From Elusimicrobiota bacterium (GTDB lineage: Bacteria; Elusimicrobiota; Elusimicrobia; F11), in the NCBI GenBank assembly GCA_022072025.1, contig JAJVIP010000030.1:1-64000 (forward strand): a stretch of 64,000 nucleotides of DNA, written 5' to 3'. The notes under the pieces were generated by a model. It had not been told where the DNA came from, did not search any database, and saw only the letters and a list, made by a program, of their open reading frames with translations. Of the stretch, positions 52,713 through 61,398 are shown piece by piece. Numbering within the stretch: position 1 is the first letter of the stretch; every line of letters begins with the position of its first letter. Made by a program: the position numbers and the translations under genes.

Positions 52713-52774
52713 GTTAAATGTCCGGTCATATATAATGTCCGGTAAATAACGGACATTTAACTTAACCGGACATT
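52713..52774. promoter_or_regulatory. Four-half-site operator before the AbiE-like pair
   Basis: gttaaatgtccg (52713-52724) and its exact complement cggacatttaac (52750-52761) form one inverted repeat. Interleaved with it, aatgtccggt (52734-52743) and accggacatt (52765-52774) form another. Four ATGTCCG half-sites end two bases before the ATG (52777), which lacks a ribosome site. AbiEi-type antitoxins are known to repress their own promoters through upstream inverted repeats. Confidence 0.7.
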
Positions 52775-52776
52775 TT

Positions 52777-53460
52777 ATGGCAGACATTCGATCGATCTTC
52801 AGTGACAGGGCCAGCCTCATCCTTCGGCAAATGATCGCTCACCCCGACCAAGAGTGGGTGGTACGGGACTTTGTTTCCGAACTGGGCGTGGGTCGCGGTT
52901 GGGTTGCGGACGTTCTGGCCACTTTGAGAAAACACAGCTATATCAAAGGAGAAGCGCGGGGAAGGTCGGCGACGGCGACGCTGAGGAATGTTGATGAACT
53001 CATTCAAGAGTGGACTCGGCACTACGATTTCCGACAGAACAAATTCCGGGTCTATTACGCTACCAACGAAGATGTGCTCCCAAAATTGAAGGCCTTTTTC
53101 CATAAGAAGAATGCCGAAGACGCTTACGCCCTCACTCTCCATAGCGGCGCCAACCTCATGACCCACTATGTGCGCGACCCGAATGTGTATTTTTATTTGG
53201 ATTCAAAACAATTCCCTAAGCTCTTATTGGATTTGCGCCTGGCATTGGATTTAAAAGAGCTTAAACAAGGCGGGAACGTTTACATTTTTGAACCTTATTA
53301 CAAACACTCGGCTTTTTTCGGTCGGCGGAGAATTGAGGGATATTCGGTTGTATCAAACTTGCAGCTTTATCTGGATCTCTATCACTTCCCACAAAGAGGC
53401 CAGGAACAAGTGGAATATCTGATCCGATACCTGAAAGAAAAAGGAGAGAATCTTGCCTAA
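52777..53460 (+). CDS. AbiEi-like antitoxin / transcriptional regulator
   Basis: A 227-residue protein. The N-terminal winged helix (DQEWVVRDFVSELGVGRGWVADVLATLRKHSYIKGEARGRSATATLRN) fits a DNA-binding domain. The remainder, with NAEDAYALTLHSGANLMTHYVRDPNVYFYL and VYIFEPYYKHSAFFGRRRIEGYSVVSNLQLYLDLYHFPQRG, fits the AbiEi-type C-terminal domain. The stop overlaps the nucleotidyltransferase start by eight bases, the coupling expected of a type IV toxin-antitoxin pair. It probably binds the half-sites directly upstream. Confidence 0.75.
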   Translation: MADIRSIFSDRASLILRQMIAHPDQEWVVRDFVSELGVGRGWVADVLATLRKHSYIKGEARGRSATATLRNVDELIQEWTRHYDFRQNKFRVYYATNEDVLPKLKAFFHKKNAEDAYALTLHSGANLMTHYVRDPNVYFYLDSKQFPKLLLDLRLALDLKELKQGGNVYIFEPYYKHSAFFGRRRIEGYSVVSNLQLYLDLYHFPQRGQEQVEYLIRYLKEKGENLA

Positions 53461-54244
53461 GGCGCAGCAAGATATCAGGCTGCTCATCAAGGTCCTGAGG
53501 GACCTCGAGGAATTTTTGCCGTATCTTGTTTTGGTGGGCGGATGGGCCCCACTGATCTATATGCGCTATCTATGGAAGGCCATCAAACAAGAGCCCTTAA
53601 CGACTGTCGACATTGACTTTGGATTCAAGTCCGTTTCATACAAGGGAAAAGACACCATCGCGGACCGCGTTACTCAAAGGCGCTACGGCGAACACCATGT
53701 GCGATTGGGCCATGACACGCCCTTTGTCCCCATCGCCAAGCTGGAAAAAGAGGGGCTGAAAGCTGATATCGATTTCATAACGGCCCCCGCTACCCCCGAC
53801 ATCGTTCGAGATCGCCTCGTAGGACGAGAAATTCTAATCCATGAAATCAAGGATTTCGATTTATTGTTGGAAAACACCTTAAAGGTCAGTGTAGAAGGGT
53901 TTGGTGTCACTCTTCCGGACCCCGGGCGATTCATTTTCCACAAGCTCTTGACCTTCAGCCAGCGTGTCAAACCTGACAAGCTCAGAAAAGATCTTTACTA
54001 TGCCTATTACGTTCTTTTTATTTCACCTGAAAGAGAAAAACTGCTTGGTACGGTCAAAAGCCTAGTTCGAGATCATGAAGGTGGGCCAACTGTTAGGAGG
54101 AACATCGAAGCGTATTTTGGAGACACCAGGGGTAAAGGACCCGCTTTTATTGCAGAGGGGGCCAGGGTGACCGGCATCGCGGCCTTTGTTGAGAATATAG
54201 AGGAAGATGCATATGAAAGGATAAGAGGATTGCTGACCGTTTAA
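53453..54244 (+). CDS. AbiEii-like nucleotidyltransferase toxin
   Basis: A 263-residue protein. LVLVGGWAPLIYMR (the GG/S-type loop) and TTVDIDFGF (the DxD acidic pair) form the nucleotidyltransferase active site, and KADIDFITAP supplies the third acidic strand. The C-terminal helices (LRKDLYYAYYVLFISPEREKL) resemble those of AbiEii-like proteins. Relatives transfer nucleotides to tRNA and halt growth during phage infection. The start codon is TTG or close to it, overlapping the antitoxin gene. Confidence 0.75.
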   Translation: MPKAQQDIRLLIKVLRDLEEFLPYLVLVGGWAPLIYMRYLWKAIKQEPLTTVDIDFGFKSVSYKGKDTIADRVTQRRYGEHHVRLGHDTPFVPIAKLEKEGLKADIDFITAPATPDIVRDRLVGREILIHEIKDFDLLLENTLKVSVEGFGVTLPDPGRFIFHKLLTFSQRVKPDKLRKDLYYAYYVLFISPEREKLLGTVKSLVRDHEGGPTVRRNIEAYFGDTRGKGPAFIAEGARVTGIAAFVENIEEDAYERIRGLLTV

Positions 54245-54331
54245 AAGCTCCACCATCCAAGTTAACCGCCGCATTTCCGTTGCAACTTGGTTGCAACCAC
54301 TCCCGCAAACTACTGATAACTACTGCTTCAG

Positions 54332-54393
54332 GTTAATTTGCAAAGAAAACAGGTGATCATCGTCGCCCCGGCCAAACGACATGCCGGGGCGAC
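54332..54393. repeat. Dispersed palindromic element, minimal copy 4
   Basis: gtcgccccggc (54362-54372) and gccggggcgac (54383-54393) form a short perfect hairpin; the inner arms of the other copies are missing. The left flank is identical over 41 bp to 37908-37948. It lies in the 250-base gap before the propeller gene, which otherwise shows nothing distinctive. Confidence 0.8.
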
Positions 54394-54501
54394 GTCCACT
54401 TTGGTTGCGGCGGAGACGCGACATGTCATTTCGATGTCAAACATCTTTTACTTTCTCGCCATTAATGAACCTCTTAATCTAAGTTAAACATCGATTTACA
54501 T

Positions 54502-57500
54502 ATGCAGAAACTTATGGATTGTTTTAGAGGGCCGCGAAACCGTGCAGCTCTGAACCGATTTGGACCGTCCCAAATTTTGAAAGTGGCCGGGGCCCTTTGC
54601 CTGTTTACTTTCACTTCACCTTTGACTTACGGGGAATCATTGGCGGGGAGAGACTATTCTCGAATTACAGGCAGAGATTTTCCTTTTACCGATACCTACG
54701 GGGACTTTGCAGGTCTCACCTTCAATGCGCTGACGCAGACCTTCTATATGACGGACAATAAGAAAGACAAAATTTTGGAAATCCGTTCTGACGGGACATT
54801 GGTCCGAACCATTGATATCGGGGGTCTTAAAAAACCTGGCGAGTCGGAGGCCGATGCGGAAGGGATCACCTGGATGTACGGGACGACGTACGCGCTGGTG
54901 ATGGAAGGCGGGGAGGAGATGGCGGTGTTTCAGATCACGTCGGCGACAACCGCGCTAACGAGAACGCAAGCGACGATCTACAATCTTTCAGGCGATCCGA
55001 AAGGAGTGACCTATTCCGCCTCAGATGATGCCCTCTACTTCATAAGCGAACAAAACCCCATGCGGGTGGTGAAGGGCCGGATTAATCCCATCACAAGAAA
55101 TTTGGATATTGTTTCAAACATAGACTTGAGCGGTTTGCCCGCGACAAAATTGGGGGATGTGGCTTACTTTCCCCGTCTCTCTCCATATTTATTGTTTCTC
55201 AGCCACAGTTCACAAAAAATAATGGAGGTGGATATTTCAGGACCCACTCCCAGTTTGCGGAGTCAATTTTCTTTGGCTGGTTGGCCGATTCCTGATGCGA
55301 ACGGCCTTTCTTTTGACGCGACCGGGAAAATGTATGTGGTTGGTAAGCAAGTGAGCGGCTCACCCGAAGACGATTTCAATGTTTTTGAGCCTTCACCTCC
55401 CATCAGCAATTTGGGTTCATTCCCTATTCCAGGGGGGAATCTCACCGTGCTGGACACGGATGGAAATGGTTTTGAAACGGTGAGTCTGGATGGTTCAAGA
55501 AGTTTCGACCCTGATGGCGCCATTATCGATTTTATCTGGAGAGTGAATGGCACGGCCATTACGCAAGGATATGGTCCACGGGTATCAACCTTTACCTATT
55601 CTTTTCCCGTCGGAATTTCAAGCGTCGTTTTGTCACTGAGGGATGATGCCCAGTTGACCACTCAGGCCACCGTAACAGTCACGGTCCTGGCTCAATCATC
55701 GAACCTCCCGCCTGTGGCCAATGCTGTCGTTCCAAGTTCCATAGAAGCTTATTTTGTCAACACGGCCTCTGTTAGCGTGAACGCCACTTCCAGCAGCGAT
55801 CCTGAGAATAACCCCATCACCCGATACCGATGGACCGAAGGAACGACCACTTATTATGACGGGCCCCTCCCTCTTGTTACCTTCTCATTGCCGGGGCTCG
55901 GGCTTCACACTTTGAGATTGACGGTTTATTCCATCGACAACAACAGCATCACACAATCTGGTTTCAGAGATTTTTCTGTGACGGTGACCCCTGTCACAGA
56001 GAATTTGGCAGGGCGAAGTTTCACACGAATCATCGGAGACGATTTTTCATTCAGCAACACGTATGGGGACTTTGCGGGATTAACGTTCAATGCGCTTACG
56101 CAGACGTTCTATATGACGGACAACAAGCTGGATAAGATTCTTGAGATCCAAGCGAATGGGACGTTGGTGAGGACGATTGATATAGCGGGGCTCAAGAGAG
56201 CGGGCGAAGCGGAGACGGACGCGGAAGGGATCACGTGGATGTACGGGACGACGTATGCGCTGGTGTTGGAAGGGGGAGAAGAGATGGCGGTGGTGCAGAT
56301 CACGCCGACAACGACCTCGATAGCGCGAGCGCAGGCGAGAATATTTGATTTATCCGGAGACCCGAAGGGCGTGACGTATAAGGCTTCGGAGGATGCGATC
56401 TATTGGGTGAGTGAAGACAACCCGATGAGGGTGGTGAAGAGCCGGATCAATGAGGCGACTGGCAATTTAGAGACGATAACGAACATTGATGTGACGGGTC
56501 TTCCGGCGACGCAATTGGCGGACGTGGCCTATTTTCCGAGGTTATCGCCGCATCTGCTGTTGATCAGTCACAGTTCGAGAACGATCATGGAAGTGGATCT
56601 GCAGAGTGGAGCGCCAGTGCTCCGGAGCTCGTTTTCACTATCAGGCTGGCCGATTCCCGAAGCGGGGGCGATGGCCTTTGGAGCGGACGGGAAGATGTAC
56701 GTGGTGGGGAAACATGTGGGCGGAGTTCCCGAGGACGACTTCAACGTGTTCCAAGGAACGGGGGCGTTTGGGAACCAATTGCCGGTCGCCAATGCCGGAA
56801 ATGGGACAGTAACGGTCTACGACATAGATGGGAATGGAACTGAGATCGTGTCGATCAACGGATCCAACTCTTACGATCCGGATGGAGCGATTATCAGTTA
56901 CGAGTGGCGAGTCAACGGGACGGTTATCGCCCAAGGATATGGGCCGAAAGTATCAACGTTCACGTATACCTTTGGGATGGGAAGTTCTACGGTCGTTCTC
57001 AGCGTGAAGGATGACGTGAACGCGACCAGTCAGACCACCGTGACGGTGACGGTGAACGCGAAACCCCCGAATAACCCGCCTGTCGCGAATGCGACCGTGC
57101 CGGGCAGTGTGGAGGCCGATGGAACGGGAGTGGCGTTCATCAATGTGAACGCGAGCGCGAGCAGTGATTCTGAGAATGATCCGATCAACCGATACCGATG
57201 GACGGAAGGAACGACCACCTATTATGACGGGACATCGTCGATCAGCAGTTTCACGGTGACGGGAGTGGGCACGCATGTGATCCGGTTGACGGTCTATTCG
57301 ACGGATGGATTTGGCATTACCCAAACGGGGACAAGAGATTTTACGGTGAATGTGCTGCCATTTAATCCTGGCCGATTGGCTGGGCGGATATTTAATCGGA
57401 TCATTGGGCAGGACTTTTCATTCAGCAACACGTATGGGGACTTTGCGGGATTAACGTTCAATGCGCTTACGCAGACGTTCTATATGACGGACAACAAGCT

Positions 57501-58776
57501 GGATAAGATTCTTGAGATCCAAGCGAATGGGACGTTGGTGAGGACGATTGATATAGCGGGGCTCAAGAGAGCGGGCGAAGCGGAGACGGACGCGGAAGGG
57601 ATCACGTGGATGTACGGGACGACGTATGCGCTGGTGTTGGAAGGGGGAGAAGAGATGGCGGTGGTGCAGATCACGCCGACAACGACCTCGATAGCGCGAG
57701 CGCAGGCGAGAATATTTGATTTATCCGGAGACCCGAAGGGCGTGACGTATAAGGCTTCGGAGGATGCGATCTATTGGGTGAGTGAAGACAACCCGATGAG
57801 GGTGGTGAAGAGCCGGATCAATGAGGCGACTGGTAATTTAGAGACGATAACGAACATTGATGTGACGGGTCTGCCGGCGACGCAATTGGCGGACGTGGCC
57901 TATTTTCCGAGGTTATCGCCGCATCTGCTGTTGATCAGTCACAGTTCGAGAACGATCATGGAAGTGGATTTGCAGAGTGGAGCGCCGGTGCTCCGGAGCT
58001 CGTTTTCACTATCAGGCTGGCCGATTCCCGAAGCGGGGGCGATGGCCTTTGGAGCGGACGGGAAGATGTACGTGGTGGGGAAACATGTGGGCGGGGTTCC
58101 CGAGGACGACTTCAACGTGTTCCAACCCACAACACTCATTCCCAACTTACCGCCTCAAGCTGAAATTCGCAGTGGGCAAGGGGCGCGCATTATCGATTCT
58201 GATCGAAATGGGATTGAAACGGTTTCTGTTGATGGGTTTTATTCCAACGATTTGGATGGAGCCATCATTTCGTATGAATGGTGGGTCAATGGAACAAAAA
58301 TTCTTGAATCAAACAGTCCTCGCGTATCCACATTCACCCATACCTTCGCGATGGGCGTCTCCACAATAACCTTGATTGTTAAAGATGATGCTGGAGCGTC
58401 TTCTCAGGCCAATTTTGAGTTAACTGTTTTGCCCCCTTCATCTAATTTGCCGCCCTTGGCCAATGCTGTTTTGCCCGCCAATATGATGGCTGATATCAAC
58501 GGATCGGTTCAAGTGACGGTTGACGCGTCGCTTAGCCGGGACCCTGAAAATGATTTTATCTACCGATATGTTTGGCGCGAAGGATCCGCCACACTCTATG
58601 ATGGCGCGTTTGCCACGGCCACTCTCAATATTAATGGAGTGGGGCAACACGCTCTCTCGCTGACAGTATTTTCAAAAGAGGCCAATGGCAGCAGCCAATC
58701 AGGGACAAACGGTTTTTTTTTACCATTCTTCCGTTTAATGCCGGAAAATTGGCAGGCCATTGGTTCACTCACGTAA
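54502..58776 (+). CDS. Repeat surface protein: three propeller + PKD units (N-terminal part of a frameshifted gene)
   Basis: A protein of 1424 residues with an N-terminal signal-like segment (LKVAGALCLFTFTSPLTYG). Three units follow (about 48-500, 507-955, 960-1410). Each starts with an SdiA-regulated/phytase-like beta-propeller (YGDFAGLTFNALTQTFYMTDN, DAEGITWMYGTTYALV, GDPKGVTY, FPRLSP) and ends in PKD-type domains (VSLDGSRSFDPDGAIIDFIWRVNG). The second and third propellers are identical over about 237 residues. The last 21 residues are out-of-frame: at a run of nine T (58713-58721) the homology passes to the next ORF, where a fourth unit continues. Likely exported and surface bound, with a carbohydrate or phosphate-ester ligand unknown. 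Confidence 0.8.
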   Translation: MQKLMDCFRGPRNRAALNRFGPSQILKVAGALCLFTFTSPLTYGESLAGRDYSRITGRDFPFTDTYGDFAGLTFNALTQTFYMTDNKKDKILEIRSDGTLVRTIDIGGLKKPGESEADAEGITWMYGTTYALVMEGGEEMAVFQITSATTALTRTQATIYNLSGDPKGVTYSASDDALYFISEQNPMRVVKGRINPITRNLDIVSNIDLSGLPATKLGDVAYFPRLSPYLLFLSHSSQKIMEVDISGPTPSLRSQFSLAGWPIPDANGLSFDATGKMYVVGKQVSGSPEDDFNVFEPSPPISNLGSFPIPGGNLTVLDTDGNGFETVSLDGSRSFDPDGAIIDFIWRVNGTAITQGYGPRVSTFTYSFPVGISSVVLSLRDDAQLTTQATVTVTVLAQSSNLPPVANAVVPSSIEAYFVNTASVSVNATSSSDPENNPITRYRWTEGTTTYYDGPLPLVTFSLPGLGLHTLRLTVYSIDNNSITQSGFRDFSVTVTPVTENLAGRSFTRIIGDDFSFSNTYGDFAGLTFNALTQTFYMTDNKLDKILEIQANGTLVRTIDIAGLKRAGEAETDAEGITWMYGTTYALVLEGGEEMAVVQITPTTTSIARAQARIFDLSGDPKGVTYKASEDAIYWVSEDNPMRVVKSRINEATGNLETITNIDVTGLPATQLADVAYFPRLSPHLLLISHSSRTIMEVDLQSGAPVLRSSFSLSGWPIPEAGAMAFGADGKMYVVGKHVGGVPEDDFNVFQGTGAFGNQLPVANAGNGTVTVYDIDGNGTEIVSINGSNSYDPDGAIISYEWRVNGTVIAQGYGPKVSTFTYTFGMGSSTVVLSVKDDVNATSQTTVTVTVNAKPPNNPPVANATVPGSVEADGTGVAFINVNASASSDSENDPINRYRWTEGTTTYYDGTSSISSFTVTGVGTHVIRLTVYSTDGFGITQTGTRDFTVNVLPFNPGRLAGRIFNRIIGQDFSFSNTYGDFAGLTFNALTQTFYMTDNKLDKILEIQANGTLVRTIDIAGLKRAGEAETDAEGITWMYGTTYALVLEGGEEMAVVQITPTTTSIARAQARIFDLSGDPKGVTYKASEDAIYWVSEDNPMRVVKSRINEATGNLETITNIDVTGLPATQLADVAYFPRLSPHLLLISHSSRTIMEVDLQSGAPVLRSSFSLSGWPIPEAGAMAFGADGKMYVVGKHVGGVPEDDFNVFQPTTLIPNLPPQAEIRSGQGARIIDSDRNGIETVSVDGFYSNDLDGAIISYEWWVNGTKILESNSPRVSTFTHTFAMGVSTITLIVKDDAGASSQANFELTVLPPSSNLPPLANAVLPANMMADINGSVQVTVDASLSRDPENDFIYRYVWREGSATLYDGAFATATLNINGVGQHALSLTVFSKEANGSSQSGTNGFFLPFFRLMPENWQAIGSLT
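56044..56754 (+). repeat. 711-bp near-identical tandem duplication, copy A
   Basis: Matches 57415-58125 at an offset of 1371 bp. The visible differences (about 5: e.g. ggc/ggt, ctt/ctg, ctg/ttg, cca/ccg, gga/ggg) are all synonymous. It covers the second propeller. The surrounding PKD sequences and the first and fourth propellers are much more diverged. Confidence 0.9.
57415..58125 (+). repeat. 711-bp near-identical tandem duplication, copy B
   Basis: Second copy, covering the third propeller. It encodes the same protein as copy A. A duplication of this length could be a gene-conversion product or a recombination/assembly hotspot. Confidence 0.9.
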
Positions 58777-60128
58777 CCGGAAAAGATTTTTCTTTTGATC
58801 CGCCGTATGAAAATTTTTCCGGGCTAACTTTTAATCCCCTCACTCAAACGTATTTTATGACGGACAACGTTTTGGACACGGTTTTTGAGATAGACCGTTC
58901 CGGGTCATTAGTGAGGACAATTGACATCTCAAAACTTAAAAATCCATTTGAAACCACGACCGATGCTGAAGGGATCACGTGGATGTATGGAACGACTTAT
59001 GCCATCGTGATGGAAAGCGCGGAAGAGATGGCGGTTGTTGAGATTTTACCGTCCACAATCTCTCTTGAAAGAACGCAGGCGAGAATATTTGATTTGTTTG
59101 GGGATCCAAAAGGCGTGGCGTACAACGCGTCCGAAGATGCCATTTATTGGGTGAGTCAAACGGGCCCCCTGCGGGTGGTTAAATCGCGGATCAATGAAGG
59201 AAAAGGAACACTCGACCTCATTTGGAACCGTGTGGTGGACAACTTGCCCGACGGTGGTTTGGCCGATATCGCTTTTTTCCCTCGCCTTTCCAAAAACCCT
59301 TTTCTGATTGGTCAATCCTCCCACACAATCATGGAAGTGGACATGTCAGGAAAAACAGCCGTTGTGGTCAGCAGTTTTTCTCTAACAGCGTGGCGCATTC
59401 CCCGGCCTGGGGCGATGGCTTTTGATTCTGACGGGTCCTTTCGAGTGGTGGGAAAACATCTCAAGGATGTTCCCGAAGATGATTTCAATATTTTTACCCC
59501 CTTGTCACCCATTCCGAATTTGCCTCCCATTGCCAACGCCGGTAACAACATTGTGGCCATCGCTTTCAACGGTTTAACTTCCTTGGTCAATATTGACGGC
59601 ACTTTAAGCATTGATCCCGATGGAGCCATCATTGATTACCAGTGGTTGGTGAACAATGTGGTTGTGGCCACAGGGTATAGTCCCAGGGTCAAACGTCTTT
59701 CACATTCATTTGCATTGGGAGTTTCAACGGTTACTTTAATCGTTCGCGACGATTCACTCGTAACAACTCAAACGATAGTGGAAGTCATGGTTAGACCTTG
59801 GACAGAGCAGGATCACCTTCCCACTCCCTTTGAACAACCCATCAATTTCCCCGCCACTTCGTTGAACTATATCCACCCGGGATCTTTGATCCAAAGCGCG
59901 GAATTTTATTTTTCATTGAGTGAAACCGGGTTTGCGGATATTCGAATTTATGACCAACTTGGACGAAAAATAAAGGAATTCAAAACAGATGTTTTTCCGC
60001 CCGGACAATATCGAGCGCCGTGGGATTTGCTGAATGAAAATGGAGAACCCGTTTCTTCCGGTGTTTATTTTGTTCTCATCGAATCGCAGGGCCAAGTCAA
60101 AAAAGAGAAATTGGTGGTTGTGCGGTGA
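58749..60128 (+). CDS. Continuation of the repeat surface protein: fourth propeller, PKD and FlgD-like C-terminus
   Basis: A 459-codon frame opening with TTG. Its reading frame continues back to the T-run as FFFTILPFNAGKLAG, matching VNVLPFNPGRLAG of the previous unit, so it is the C-terminal part of the upstream gene in the -1 frame. Domains are a propeller (about 1-250, same motifs but more diverged), a PKD domain (about 255-350), and a FlgD-type beta-sandwich (ADIRIYDQLGRKIKEF, PGQYRAPWDLLNENGEPVSSGVYFVLIE). The last is of the sort found at the ends of secreted surface proteins. Its stop overlaps the next start. Confidence 0.75.
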   Translation: MAGHWFTHVTGKDFSFDPPYENFSGLTFNPLTQTYFMTDNVLDTVFEIDRSGSLVRTIDISKLKNPFETTTDAEGITWMYGTTYAIVMESAEEMAVVEILPSTISLERTQARIFDLFGDPKGVAYNASEDAIYWVSQTGPLRVVKSRINEGKGTLDLIWNRVVDNLPDGGLADIAFFPRLSKNPFLIGQSSHTIMEVDMSGKTAVVVSSFSLTAWRIPRPGAMAFDSDGSFRVVGKHLKDVPEDDFNIFTPLSPIPNLPPIANAGNNIVAIAFNGLTSLVNIDGTLSIDPDGAIIDYQWLVNNVVVATGYSPRVKRLSHSFALGVSTVTLIVRDDSLVTTQTIVEVMVRPWTEQDHLPTPFEQPINFPATSLNYIHPGSLIQSAEFYFSLSETGFADIRIYDQLGRKIKEFKTDVFPPGQYRAPWDLLNENGEPVSSGVYFVLIESQGQVKKEKLVVVR

Positions 60129-61378
60129 GGGGAGGAATAGGCCTTCAAACGAAGGAGTTAATATTAACCATTGGTTTAATTCTCTCCATGATCCCCTTTT
60201 GCTTGGTTCATGGAGCGGGAACAGAGTCAGGTTTGATATTACTCAGAAATAGCGGAGCCCGATCCAGCGCGCTGGGAGATGCCTTCACCGCGATGACCAA
60301 CGATATCACGGCCCTGGAATTCAACCCCGCTTCCTTGGCCTCGTTGGAATCTGGTCACGTCTCATTGCAATATGAACGCGGGTTGTTTGAGGACACCTTC
60401 AGTAAGATCATGGCCGGGAAACGGACTCGGTCCCATGGAACTTTCGGTTTGGCGGTGGGCCACTACAACAGCGGGACAGCCAATCTATTTGATGGGATTA
60501 ACCCTGAACGTTCGGTTATTGCGGAACAGGGGCGCATTGTCAATTTGGGGTACGGGTTCAGGAATCGAAAGTTTCTGTTGGGAACCAACATAAAATACAT
60601 TTGGTCGGAACTCGCCGAAACAAACAGTGATTCCGCCTTCTCTGCGGAAGTGGGTTTCCAGGTTCAACTCTCACGGCATCTTCGAATGGGAGCGGCTGGC
60701 CCCCTGTATCAATCGCAGCTTCAATATGTTCGCGCTGAGGAAGATCTCCCATCTCTCATTCGCACAGGATTCAATTGGGCGGGCGCCTTGCCGTTGGCCA
60801 CGGGGAAGCTCCCCCTCCAACTTCTATTGGACGTTCCCTATGACGCCAATCAACACAAGGTGTCATTGGCTTTAGGAGCGGAAACCCAAATTAAGGACTT
60901 GGCCATCCGTTTGGGGTACAACACGCGATCAGAAATCCAACAGTTTGTCATGGGAGCCGGATTTCAGTTTATGCAAATGTCTTTGGATTATTCTCTTGGT
61001 TTGGTGGCGAACGAAAATGCGGGACCCTTTCACAAAATAAATTTTTCATTACGATTTAATGACCTTCGGAAAGACTCTGTCCGGCTTTCTCAAAAAACTT
61101 CTGGACCAGCTTCAAAAAATGAAAGATTGGTTCTTGAAGTTAAGCAAGAAACTTCCTCCTCCAATTCTAAATTCAAGTCTGCTGTGCCCACTCAGAACGC
61201 CACTTATCAAGTTTATGAGGTCCAAGAAGGGGAAACTCTGCAATCGATATCTTTAAAACGGTATGGACCCAATGTGAATTACCTGGACATTTTTTCCGTG
61301 AACCGCCATTTGTATTCAAGCCCTGAGGAAATCAAACCCGGGTCGAAAATTCTCCTGCCCACCGACCAAGGATCCTAA
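60125..61378 (+). CDS. PorV/PorQ-like outer-membrane protein with LysM-like C-terminus
   Basis: A 417-residue protein with a GTG start overlapping the previous stop. The signal segment is LILTIGLILSMIPFCLVHGAG. The barrel part begins SGARSSALGDAFTAMTNDITALEFNPASLASLE, the standard opening of PorV/PorQ/UPF0164 proteins. The C-terminal 50 residues (YEVQEGETLQSISLKRYGPNVNYLDIFSVNRH...IKPGSKILLP) form a LysM-like domain that may hold peptidoglycan. PorV-like proteins shuttle or anchor secreted surface proteins. The overlap with the FlgD-ended repeat protein makes it the likely surface partner. Confidence 0.8.
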   Translation: MRGGIGLQTKELILTIGLILSMIPFCLVHGAGTESGLILLRNSGARSSALGDAFTAMTNDITALEFNPASLASLESGHVSLQYERGLFEDTFSKIMAGKRTRSHGTFGLAVGHYNSGTANLFDGINPERSVIAEQGRIVNLGYGFRNRKFLLGTNIKYIWSELAETNSDSAFSAEVGFQVQLSRHLRMGAAGPLYQSQLQYVRAEEDLPSLIRTGFNWAGALPLATGKLPLQLLLDVPYDANQHKVSLALGAETQIKDLAIRLGYNTRSEIQQFVMGAGFQFMQMSLDYSLGLVANENAGPFHKINFSLRFNDLRKDSVRLSQKTSGPASKNERLVLEVKQETSSSNSKFKSAVPTQNATYQVYEVQEGETLQSISLKRYGPNVNYLDIFSVNRHLYSSPEEIKPGSKILLPTDQGS

Positions 61379-61398
61379 ATGAGCCCCCCCTTTACAAT

